NCBI GenBank assembly: GCA_964428835.1
Contig: CAYRZQ010000015.1
Coordinates: forward strand, 6,355 to 70,354
Direction of reading: 5' to 3'
Source of the DNA: JAIXWP01 sp964428835
GTDB lineage: Bacteria > Bacteroidota > Bacteroidia > Flavobacteriales_D > Sanyastnellaceae
DNA length: 64,000 nucleotides
This document shows, piece by piece, positions 32,691 through 40,541 of this stretch. Below the pieces are notes generated by a model. That model did not search any database, was not told the DNA's origin, and worked only from the letters and a program-made list of their open reading frames with translations. A program made the translations under genes and the position numbers. How positions within the stretch are numbered: the first letter of the stretch is position 1; the number at the start of each line of letters is the position of its first letter.

Positions 32691-33703
32691 AAAAAAAAGC
32701 TTTACTCATTGCAATGGCCCTAACTGGCGCCATCATCATCGCACTTGGTGTTTTTATTTCTTCTTCCGTTCAGGGAAACTTTAAAAATGAAACAAAAGTT
32801 TTCTTTGTTGAAGAAGATACTTCACCCGAAATCCTTTCTGAACAGCTAAAACAGGATTCTATTCTCACTGGCACTTTCTCTTTCGATTTGCTTGTAAAAC
32901 TCAAATCTGTGCGCCAATTCAAAGCGGGTCGCTACCTCATAGAAAAAGGAATTAGTACCTCTGCGTTGATCAATAAACTCAGAGCAGGGCTGCAAGAACC
33001 CATAATGGTGAAGGTAGATGGCGTGAGAGAAGTTTTTAGTCTATGCGGCAGCCTTGGGAAACAATTGAAGTATGACTCCTTATCGTTCTTAAATGCTTTA
33101 TTGAATACAGAGCATTTAACTAAGTACAGTCTGGACACAGCACAGGCCGTGACTTTGATAATACCTAATAATTATGAAATGTATTGGAATATCACACCGG
33201 AGAAATTTCTTTCAAAAATGATTGAGGTACATGATAATTTTTGGACAGAAGAAAGAATTGCAAAGGCAAAGAAATTAAACCTGACAAAAGCAGAGGTGTA
33301 TACCCTTGCATCACTGGTCAAAGGTGAAACGGTTAAACTGAAGGAAGCAAATAAAATTGCAGGGCTTTATCTCAACAGACTCGAACGCGGAATGGCTTTA
33401 GAAGCCGACCCCACCATCACTTTCGCCCTAAATCTTAAAAAAGCTCAGCGCGTTTATTTCAAAGACCTCAAAGTGGAATCTCCTTACAATACATATAAAA
33501 ACAAAGGGCTTCCACCTGGGCCAATTTATTTAGTAGAGACCTCGTTCCTCGAAGCAGTTTTAAATGCGGAAAAACACCCATACATATTCATGTGCGCCCA
33601 GCCAGGGGGAACGGGATTTCATGACTTCTCAGAATCATATTCCCAACATTTGATTTACGCCTCGAAGTATCGTGCTTGGCTAAATGAGAAAAATATTCGA
33701 TGA
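32687..33703 (+). CDS. mltG: Endolytic murein transglycosylase MltG
   Basis: 338 residues. One N-terminal membrane helix (ALLIAMALTGAIIIALGVFISS), a LysM-like region and the YceG catalytic domain: LTKAEVYTLASLVKGETVKLKEANKIAGLYLNRLERGMALEADPTITFAL, followed by SPYNTYKNKGLPPGPI. It cuts nascent glycan strands at the inner membrane and so sets strand length. The usual ASxVEKET motif reads ASLVKGET here, keeping the second glutamate but replacing the first with lysine. It abuts the convergent kinase gene with no gap. Confidence 0.92.
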   Translation: MKKKALLIAMALTGAIIIALGVFISSSVQGNFKNETKVFFVEEDTSPEILSEQLKQDSILTGTFSFDLLVKLKSVRQFKAGRYLIEKGISTSALINKLRAGLQEPIMVKVDGVREVFSLCGSLGKQLKYDSLSFLNALLNTEHLTKYSLDTAQAVTLIIPNNYEMYWNITPEKFLSKMIEVHDNFWTEERIAKAKKLNLTKAEVYTLASLVKGETVKLKEANKIAGLYLNRLERGMALEADPTITFALNLKKAQRVYFKDLKVESPYNTYKNKGLPPGPIYLVETSFLEAVLNAEKHPYIFMCAQPGGTGFHDFSESYSQHLIYASKYRAWLNEKNIR

Positions 33704-35884
33704 TTATTCATGTGGATTAACAAACCACTCTTCAATCGTCTTTTGAACCTCTTCGTAGTCCAGTCTACGATTGAGAACGGCATCGACTTCTTTGGAAATT
33801 TCTTTTTTATTGCCCTTAGAAACGTCGTTGACAAGACCAACAATAAGAGGCATTTTTTCCTCACTTGTGATTTGTCTTAGTTTCTTTACCGCTTCCAGAG
33901 CTCTCAAGCCTTCAGTTTCGGTATCCACTAAAAGCAAATCATAGTCAGCCTTTCCTGTTAATTCAATAATTTGATCACTGCTATGAGCTTCGACAATTTT
34001 ATGTCCGAGGAGACTCAGATTTTTAGCTGCCACCGCTCGGGTCAGCTCATTGTCATGAGCAATGAGAATATTCAAGTGCTTACGGGAGAAGGTTCCTTCA
34101 TGGCCACCCCTCGAAGATTCCGTTCCGCTCTTGATGTCCATTACAGAAACTACTGTCTCCAATAATTTGGATTGCTTGATTGGTTTGGTCAGATATGCAT
34201 CGAAAAGCGAAAGCTTATTATCGTAAACTTTGGGCCCCAATTGGCTCATCACAATGATAGGAAGCGCATCACTATCATATCGTTCACGAATTTTTTCTGC
34301 CAAAGAAATACCATTGAGCTTTGGCATTTCAAGATCAATAATTGCAAGATCGAATCGTGTCAAAGTCGAAATCATATCGTCCACAAGATCGGGACTATTA
34401 AATGGAATAGCCTGCATTCCGTAGGAACTCAGCTGCTTCACTAAAATCTTGAGGCTAGTTTTGTTGTCATCAACAACCAGTACTTTCTTTCCGCTAAGAG
34501 CAGAAACTTTAGACATTGGTAACAAGCCCTCTGACTCGGCCACAAGTGTGAAAAATACTTTTGTTCCTTTATTAGGTGTGCTTTCCAACCAAATCCTTCC
34601 ACCCATTTTATCAATAAGCTTTTTAGAAATAAAAAGCCCCAACCCTGCACCACTCGTTCGATCTCCTTCGTTAGCACCTTGGGCAAAAGAGGCAAAAACT
34701 CTGCGTTGCAATTGTGCATCCATGCCAACGCCTGTATCCGAAACAGTAAACTTCAATTGAACAAATCCGCTTTCCTCGTTAAGAAGTTCAATGCGAATAA
34801 GCACCTCCCCTTTCTCCGTAAATTTAATAGCATTACCTACCAAATTAATGAGCACTTGTCTCAATCTTCTTTCATCCTGAATGAGTCGAGCTGGTACGTT
34901 TTGATCAACATCAATAATGAGTTCGATGCCCCTTTCCAATGAAAGAGGACGCATCAAATCCATTACCTGCTCCATAGATTCAGTAAAATCGAAACTGTCT
35001 TTTTCAATTTCCAACTCTCCAGACTCCATCTTGGTGTGATCGATGATATCATTTATAATATCCATCAATCGCGACGAACCAGATTTAATACTCCTGCCAT
35101 AACGAAGTTGCTCCTGATCCAAGTTAGTTTTCAAAAGCAACTCACTCATACCTATAATACCGGTGAGAGGAGTTTTGATTTCATTGCTAAGCTGAGTAAG
35201 AAATTCTGACTTGTCCCTGCGAACGGCTTCGAGCTCCCCTGCTGCTGTTTCTTTTACCTCATCCGCCTCTATTCCTTTTTTCAATATTGGTCTTAAGAAT
35301 AAAAGACTACCTATCAAGACCGCGGCGATAGACACTAAGGAAAGCAACGCCAATAATAATAAGTTGGACTTTATAGCGCTATCACTCTCATTGTTGACCA
35401 ACACTATTACATCATTTATCTGACTCGCATACTCAGAAATTTGTCCATTGATTTGAACCACCTCATTGTAATCCCAATTGCTTTCTTTTTTCAAAATTTT
35501 CCGAATACCTTCTGTAGCATTGATAAAAGAAGCGGAAGTTTCCTGAATAGCGCTCACCAATTCCTTCGAGTTGGATCTTTGAATACCATAAGATTCATCT
35601 CCATTAACTAGAGCTTTCTGTGCAGCATCCCACCTAAAGATGATTGCCTTAATATCTGTAACGTCAGCCTCCGTTATAGCACTTTCCTGGGATTTCTGGT
35701 GCAGCAACAATAACTTTTGGGCCAACTCATGTGCTTGAGACTTTTGTTTGGACGCTACTGCTATGCTGGCAATTTGTTGCTTAGAAACACCGTAAGAAAA
35801 ATAAGAATACGCCAAACCTAATCCAAGGCAGGCTATGACAATCGATAAAAAGAACCCGTTTAAAAATCTAAATTTTAACTTCAT
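33704..35884 (-). CDS. Hybrid histidine kinase lacking the phospho-acceptor His
   Basis: 726 residues. TM1 at about 5-28, a helical periplasmic sensor, TM2 (LLLLALLSLVSIAAVLIGSLLFLRPIL), HisKA, HATPase, and two receiver domains. The H-box reads LSNEIKTPLTGIIGM: the histidine of SHEIRTP is Asn234 (codon AAT at 35183-35185). The ATPase domain looks intact: N-box LVGNAIKFTEKG, G1 DTGVGMD, G2 GAGLGLFISKKL. The first receiver keeps its acidic pocket, Asp in IIDLEMP, and Lys in YLTKPI. The second has HD for the acidic pair and lacks the KP lysine (NRRLD). It therefore probably acts with another kinase, perhaps the one just upstream. An earlier GTG at 35911 is less likely because the promoter box falls after it. 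Confidence 0.9.
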   Translation of the reverse strand: MKLKFRFLNGFFLSIVIACLGLGLAYSYFSYGVSKQQIASIAVASKQKSQAHELAQKLLLLHQKSQESAITEADVTDIKAIIFRWDAAQKALVNGDESYGIQRSNSKELVSAIQETSASFINATEGIRKILKKESNWDYNEVVQINGQISEYASQINDVIVLVNNESDSAIKSNLLLLALLSLVSIAAVLIGSLLFLRPILKKGIEADEVKETAAGELEAVRRDKSEFLTQLSNEIKTPLTGIIGMSELLLKTNLDQEQLRYGRSIKSGSSRLMDIINDIIDHTKMESGELEIEKDSFDFTESMEQVMDLMRPLSLERGIELIIDVDQNVPARLIQDERRLRQVLINLVGNAIKFTEKGEVLIRIELLNEESGFVQLKFTVSDTGVGMDAQLQRRVFASFAQGANEGDRTSGAGLGLFISKKLIDKMGGRIWLESTPNKGTKVFFTLVAESEGLLPMSKVSALSGKKVLVVDDNKTSLKILVKQLSSYGMQAIPFNSPDLVDDMISTLTRFDLAIIDLEMPKLNGISLAEKIRERYDSDALPIIVMSQLGPKVYDNKLSLFDAYLTKPIKQSKLLETVVSVMDIKSGTESSRGGHEGTFSRKHLNILIAHDNELTRAVAAKNLSLLGHKIVEAHSSDQIIELTGKADYDLLLVDTETEGLRALEAVKKLRQITSEEKMPLIVGLVNDVSKGNKKEISKEVDAVLNRRLDYEEVQKTIEEWFVNPHE

Positions 35885-35900
35885 GATGTGTTTCGTGTAA

Positions 35901-35908
35901 CAAAAATA
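35901..35908 (-). promoter_or_regulatory. -7 box TATTTTTG between the two kinase genes
   Basis: Perfect TAnnTTTG, 16 nt before the ATG at 35884. The downstream kinase may thus be transcribed separately as well as by read-through. Confidence 0.45.
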
Positions 35909-35928
35909 CACAAATCACATCAATATTA

Positions 35929-37977
35929 CTAAGAAGCTTGTTTCCAGCGCATTAATGCAGACTTGACCTGTTCTACCGCAAAAGGTTTAGATACAAAATC
36001 ATCCATCCCGCAGTCCAAGCAGCGTTTTTTGTCCTCTTCAGAATGATTTGCAGTCATCGCTATTATATATGTATCGAGTTTCTGTTCCCTGATTTTTCTG
36101 GTTGCCTCAATACCATCCATGACCGGCATTTGCATATCCATTAAAATGATCTTGGATTCCTTTTGTTTGAAGTATTCCAAAACCTCTGCACCGTTTGACA
36201 CTAATTCTGATTTCAATCCTAAATTGTGAAGCATATACTGAATCACTTTTTGATTGATGCTATTGTCCTCAGCAATTAGGATGATGTCGTCTTCAAAGCG
36301 GGCACTATCCCATTCACTTTCCTCAGCACGACTTTGTTCGTGCATAACACCTATTTCGATTTTAGGAATATGCACTATAAACTTTGATCCCACATCGACC
36401 TTACTTTCTACATGAATGAATCCTCCCATGAGCTCCACAATCTGTTTACTAATTGCTAAGCCCAATCCCGTACCACCATATTTTCTAGAAATAGTGGAAT
36501 CAACCTGTGAAAATGAATCGAACAGATGCTCTATTTTATCTGACGGTATTCCTATTCCCGTATCCTCTATCTCAATGCATAAAGCGGCGCTATTCGAATC
36601 TACCTTTTTGCTTTTACAATGGATGATAACTGAACCTCTCTCGGTAAATTTGATGCTATTTCCCATGAGATTGAGAAGAACCTGCTGTAGTCTCGACCCA
36701 TCTAATATTAGTTGGTCGGGAACATCCATTGCTATATCTACAGCCAATACCAGTCCTTTGCTCTCGGCGTGTGGTCGTAATAAATCCGCAACTTCACATA
36801 TCTTATCACGAATATCTATATTAATAGGTATCAAACTTGTCTTACCGCTTTCCATTTTTGAGAAATCCAAAATGTCATTGATTAAGACCATCAAACTTTT
36901 TCCGCTTTTTAAAATAGTGTGCACATAATCTTGCTGACGCTCGTCGAGTTTGGTTTGCTCAAGCAACTGTGCCATACCAAGAACACCGTTTAATGGGGTT
37001 CTAATCTCATGACTCATGGTCGCCACGAATTCACTTTTCACCTTTACCGCTGCCTCTGCTTGATCTCTGGCAGCTACCAAAGCAAGATGCGTTTTTATTT
37101 CTTCCGTTTTATTGCGAACCCGATAGACCAAAAATTTTATACCAGCCTGTTCAACCATACCTATAGATATGTATGCATGTATGATTTCTCCGTTGCTGCA
37201 AACCAAATCCGCTTCTGATGACCAAAATTTATTTTGGTGAATGGTTTCTAAGCCCTTTTCTATTTCTTCGGATGTGAGAGGAATTCTTCTCAAAATGGCA
37301 AAATCTTGATTGATGATTTCGTTCTCTTTAAAACCAAGCATCGTGAGAGCAGTGGTATTGACATCCAAAATAATTCCTGTCATTGATGAAATAAAGAGTG
37401 CATTCTCTGTCTTTTGAGAAAGTCCAACCAACACATCTCGATGAAGCCTCATGTGGTTTATGATATTGGTCTTGGAGCCAGAGAGAAGGTATTCTGTGAA
37501 AAATCCAAAGACCATTAAAACCAATAAATTCAACCTTGAAGAATCTGACAAATCCGGGTGAAGAAAGATGGCAGCGATAATGATAGAAAAGATGATTATC
37601 ACAAAACGATAAGAATCTTTAGAGGTCCTGAATGAAAGCGAACACAGTTGGGTGCCGAAAAGAAGAGATACAAAATGTAGCAAATGAAAATCATTAATGT
37701 AAGCCGTAATGCCAAGCTGTATGGAGTACATATAAAAGTACAGCCCCATCCAAAAAAACAACCTTCCATCAGAGATAGTCTCCTTTTTCGAACAGTAAAA
37801 AAGAATCAGAGAAATCAAAACAACAAACGCTACCAACGGAACTAAAACGAGACTTTCCGGATGTATGATTTCGAAAACAAGCGGATTTACAATAGCGCAT
37901 GCTGCGCCCCAAAGCACAGTGTTAGAGTAGACCTTTCTTGCCCTACCTTCGCGTTTACCGGATAGCATTCCGTACAT
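35929..37977 (-). CDS. Hybrid sensor histidine kinase with PAS and receiver
   Basis: 682 residues. Six predicted membrane helices occupy roughly the first 170 residues (for example SLVLVPLVAFVVLISLILFYC and FVIIIFSIIIAAIFL). A PAS domain follows (NALFISSMTGIILDVNTTALTMLGFKENEII), then HisKA with the canonical MSHEIRTPLNGVLGM, HATPase (N-box LMGNSIKFTERG, G1 DTGIGIPSD, G2 GTGLGLAISKQIV) and one complete receiver (ILIAEDNSINQ, LMDMQMPVMDG, VSKPF). The signal is unknown. A TTG at 37986 is also in frame; the ATG at 37977 is preferred. It is 44 nt upstream of the histidine-less kinase, in the same direction. Confidence 0.92.
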   Translation of the reverse strand: MYGMLSGKREGRARKVYSNTVLWGAACAIVNPLVFEIIHPESLVLVPLVAFVVLISLILFYCSKKETISDGRLFFWMGLYFYMYSIQLGITAYINDFHLLHFVSLLFGTQLCSLSFRTSKDSYRFVIIIFSIIIAAIFLHPDLSDSSRLNLLVLMVFGFFTEYLLSGSKTNIINHMRLHRDVLVGLSQKTENALFISSMTGIILDVNTTALTMLGFKENEIINQDFAILRRIPLTSEEIEKGLETIHQNKFWSSEADLVCSNGEIIHAYISIGMVEQAGIKFLVYRVRNKTEEIKTHLALVAARDQAEAAVKVKSEFVATMSHEIRTPLNGVLGMAQLLEQTKLDERQQDYVHTILKSGKSLMVLINDILDFSKMESGKTSLIPINIDIRDKICEVADLLRPHAESKGLVLAVDIAMDVPDQLILDGSRLQQVLLNLMGNSIKFTERGSVIIHCKSKKVDSNSAALCIEIEDTGIGIPSDKIEHLFDSFSQVDSTISRKYGGTGLGLAISKQIVELMGGFIHVESKVDVGSKFIVHIPKIEIGVMHEQSRAEESEWDSARFEDDIILIAEDNSINQKVIQYMLHNLGLKSELVSNGAEVLEYFKQKESKIILMDMQMPVMDGIEATRKIREQKLDTYIIAMTANHSEEDKKRCLDCGMDDFVSKPFAVEQVKSALMRWKQAS

Positions 37978-38023
37978 TGCACTCAAGTTTTAATTCAGCA
38001 TTCATATCTAAATTAAACGGAGA

Positions 38024-38947
38024 TTGGGTTACAAGGTTTCGAAATACATTTCTTCATTCTGCTTTATATATGGCGTTTCCGTATGGCTTTTATCCATAGC
38101 ATGCCATGCGCAAAAAACCGAGACCGACTCTTCAGAAGTTTTCAGAAAGAGAAAAATTATAACCGCCGCCACTCTTTCTAGTTTATCAGCAGGAAGTCTT
38201 ATCGGATTGAATGAGCTTTGGTATAAAGATTATCCGCGTTCACGATTTCAAACTATTAATGATAATGATCAATGGTTGCAAATGGATAAAATTGGTCACG
38301 TAATGACTTCATACCAGCTTGGTGTGCTTGGTTATGAAAGCATGAAGTGGAGCGGCATGAGTGAAAATACAAGTTTGTATTTAGGTGGAAGTCTCGGATT
38401 AATTTATCTCTCTGGTATAGAAATTTTGGATGGACATTCTTCGCAATGGGGATTCTCATGGGGTGATCAACTAGCAAATTTTTTAGGAACATCATCGTTC
38501 ATTGCACAACAAAAAATTTGGAAAGAACAACGAATCAATTTGAAATTTTCATATTCAAATACACCTCTTGCAATGTTGAATCCTGATCAACTAGGCCGTA
38601 ATTTTCAACAACGTGTTTTGAAAGACTACAACGGACAAACATATTGGGCATCAATCAACGTATCTTCCTTTCTTGCGTCTGACGCGGCTTTCCCGAGATG
38701 GATGAATGTTGCATTTGGTTATGGAGCGTATGGAATGACGACTGCAAAAAACGTTGTTAATGATGTTAATAATTTTCAACGCACGCGTGAATTCTATTTA
38801 TCATTTGATGCAGATTTGAATCGAGTAAGATGGCCGAAGAAGTGGATAAAGATTACAGCACGAATTTTAAGCTTCATCAAACTACCTTCACCAGCTCTCA
38901 AAATGCAGAGTGACGGAAAAGTGAAATTGTACGCATTACATTTTTAG
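38024..38947 (+). CDS. DUF2279 (YfiM-like) outer-membrane-associated protein
   Basis: 307 residues from a TTG start; no ATG in frame gives a signal peptide, whereas TTG yields VSKYISSFCFIYGVSVWLLSIACHAQ. The DUF2279 core is seen as LNELWYKDYPRSRFQTINDNDQWLQMDKIGHVMTSYQLG and GLIYLSGIEILDGHSSQWGFSWGDQLANFLGTSSF, with conserved D/H/W positions. The C-terminal half has beta-strand character. The function of the family is not established; a periplasmic or outer-membrane location is predicted. It is divergent from the kinase pair and upstream of the H1-like gene. Confidence 0.8.
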   Translation: MGYKVSKYISSFCFIYGVSVWLLSIACHAQKTETDSSEVFRKRKIITAATLSSLSAGSLIGLNELWYKDYPRSRFQTINDNDQWLQMDKIGHVMTSYQLGVLGYESMKWSGMSENTSLYLGGSLGLIYLSGIEILDGHSSQWGFSWGDQLANFLGTSSFIAQQKIWKEQRINLKFSYSNTPLAMLNPDQLGRNFQQRVLKDYNGQTYWASINVSSFLASDAAFPRWMNVAFGYGAYGMTTAKNVVNDVNNFQRTREFYLSFDADLNRVRWPKKWIKITARILSFIKLPSPALKMQSDGKVKLYALHF

Positions 38948-39027
38948 AACAAAAAGTTTTGAGTTGCGTATCACGCAATTCAAAATCAGAAATAAATAAA
39001 TTAGGAAACAAATCAACCGTTACTAAA

Positions 39028-39378
39028 ATGAAAACAAAGTCAAAATCAGCTGCAGCTCCTAAGGCTGCAAAGAAGGCTGCTAAGAAAGCTGCTCCTAAGA
39101 AAGCCGCTAAGAAAGCTGCCAAGAAAGCCGCTAAGAAGCCTGCTGCTAAGAAGGCTGCTCCTAAGAAGGCTGCTAAAAAAGCTGCTCCTAAGAAGGCTGC
39201 TGCTAAGAAAGTTGCTAAGAAGGCCGCTCCTAAGAAAGTTGCCAAGAAAGCTGCTAAAAAAGCTGCTCCTAAGAAGGCTGCTGCTAAGAAAGTTGCTAAG
39301 AAAGCTGCTCCTAAGAAAGCTGCTAAGAAGCCTGCTGCTAAGAAGCCTGCTGCTCCAGCAACTGGTGCTAGCAACTAA
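39028..39378 (+). CDS. Lys/Ala/Pro-rich histone H1-like protein
   Basis: 116 residues, almost entirely K, A and P, built from PKKAAKKAA-type pentad repeats, with an expected pI above 11. It resembles the C-terminal tail of eukaryotic H1 and bacterial AlgP/HctB-like nucleoid proteins. Binding DNA or RNA is inferred from composition. The DNA contains a perfect 53-bp repeat at an 81-bp offset, so length variation between strains is likely. The ATG at 39028 is chosen over 38959 because the extra residues are unlike the rest. A strong terminator follows. An equally long open frame on the minus strand is an artefact of the repeats. Confidence 0.8.
   Translation: MKTKSKSAAAPKAAKKAAKKAAPKKAAKKAAKKAAKKPAAKKAAPKKAAKKAAPKKAAAKKVAKKAAPKKVAKKAAKKAAPKKAAAKKVAKKAAPKKAAKKPAAKKPAAPATGASN
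39169..39302 (+). repeat. Internal 53-bp direct repeat, 81-bp period
   Basis: Positions 39169-39221 and 39250-39302 are identical over 53 bp, a shift of 27 codons. It lies inside the H1-like gene and keeps its reading frame. Confidence 0.85.
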
Positions 39379-39395
39379 GCTTGCTTTAACAAGAT

Positions 39396-39431
39396 TAAAA
39401 AAGCCTCCCGTTCTCGAGAGGCTTTTTTTTT
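39396..39431 (+). terminator. Intrinsic terminator after the H1-like gene
   Basis: Arms AAGCCTC / GAGGCTT with an internal loop, flanked by an A-run on the left and ten T on the right. The symmetry also suits termination of the convergent EEP gene, which ends 8 nt beyond. Confidence 0.85.
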
Positions 39432-39438
39432 TATCCCT

Positions 39439-40503
39439 TTATTTTTTCTTCCGAAGCGTAAGCACTATCGGTAAGTGGTCACTGTATCCACCTTTGTAAT
39501 CATCTCCAGCATAAGTCCTATTAGGACGAGCTACTCCTTTATTGTCGGTAAACAAAATCGAAGAATCTTTTACAAAACGAAAATCTGAAACGCTTGTGAC
39601 CCATCCCTTGCTGCCTGTCAATAAAGAATTGGTTACAATAAACTGATCTAACGCTCCCCACTCACCTTTATACCAATAAGACCCAACCCCATTCTTGTGC
39701 GACTCCGCTGCCAAATTGTATAGGCCAGATTCCATATTCGTACCTGCCTTGAGCACCTCCACAATACTTTTATTATCCGGATGATCATTAAAATCGCCCA
39801 TGATGATCACCTTTGAACCAGACTTTTCCAATGGCTCAACTTGAGACTTTAATATGCTTGCAGCAGCCACTCTCTTAAACTCTGACTCTATCTGCCCGCC
39901 ACTTCTGCTTGGCCAGTGATTTACAAAAAAATAGACAGACTCATCGCCCAACTTCAATCGAGCCTTCAAGATATCTCTGGTACGTTCGTTTGGGTCCTCA
40001 GGAATACTTACCCTTAAAAATTCAGCATCTTCTTCCTTTATAAACGAAGACTTATACAACAATGCCACATCGATCCCGCGCTCGTCAGGACTATCTTTAT
40101 GAATAATCTTATAATTGGCTCCCTTCAATTCTGGTAAGGCAATCAAGTCCTCCAAAACTTTACGATTTTCTACTTCGCATAATCCTATTACATCCGGTAG
40201 TCCAGAATTCATCTTTAGCATTACCTCAGCAATTCGGCTAAGTTTCATTTTATAACGATCTTCCGTCCATTCCAACTTACCCTGAGGAGTGAAGTCGTCG
40301 TCGTTGGTTTCAGGATCATTCACGATGTCAAAAATATTCTCAACGTTGTAAAAAGCCACGACCAACGTATCACCAGCTTTCTGCTCGCTGACCGCACTCT
40401 TTGTCGTATCCTTGCACGATGCGCCCCACATCATCACCGCTGATAAAGCTACAAGGGCTAATTTTAAATGTCTCTTCACTTTCTTTTTTTTCGCAAGATG
40501 CAT
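39439..40503 (-). CDS. Endonuclease/exonuclease/phosphatase-family lipoprotein
   Basis: 354 residues. A basic N-terminus and a hydrophobic stretch end in the lipobox-like MWGASC. The EEP (DNase I-like) fold has the metal glutamate region in VIGLCEVENRKVLEDL, the substrate block FFVNHWPSRSGGQIES, metal ligands IIMGDFNDHPDNKS, and the terminal GYSDHLPIVLTL. This suggests an extracytoplasmic nuclease or phosphodiesterase tethered to a membrane. The start is set at the ATG at 40503; a TTG lies at 40515. It is divergent from the oligopeptide-binding protein. Confidence 0.9.
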   Translation of the reverse strand: MHLAKKKKVKRHLKLALVALSAVMMWGASCKDTTKSAVSEQKAGDTLVVAFYNVENIFDIVNDPETNDDDFTPQGKLEWTEDRYKMKLSRIAEVMLKMNSGLPDVIGLCEVENRKVLEDLIALPELKGANYKIIHKDSPDERGIDVALLYKSSFIKEEDAEFLRVSIPEDPNERTRDILKARLKLGDESVYFFVNHWPSRSGGQIESEFKRVAAASILKSQVEPLEKSGSKVIIMGDFNDHPDNKSIVEVLKAGTNMESGLYNLAAESHKNGVGSYWYKGEWGALDQFIVTNSLLTGSKGWVTSVSDFRFVKDSSILFTDNKGVARPNRTYAGDDYKGGYSDHLPIVLTLRKKK

Positions 40504-40528
40504 CAAATCTCTCAAATTCTGTTTCTAT

Positions 40529-40536
40529 TACCTTTG
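40529..40536 (+). promoter_or_regulatory. -7 box TACCTTTG, 5 nt before the ATG at 40542
   Basis: Perfect TAnnTTTG, spacer ACCCG. Leaderless transcript candidate. It also excludes in-frame starts further upstream. Confidence 0.55.
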
Positions 40537-40541
40537 ACCCG

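Noticed and set aside
36416..36928. 170-codon plus-strand open frame opposite the canonical histidine kinase
   Set aside because: It is antisense to the highly conserved HATPase and HisKA motifs and shows no coding pattern of its own.
38898..39374. Long minus-strand open frame (158 codons) rich in Ala, Phe and Leu opposite the H1-like gene
   Set aside because: It is the reverse complement of the Lys/Ala codon repeats (AAG to CTT, GCT to AGC), which cannot give stops in that frame. It has no independent signals.
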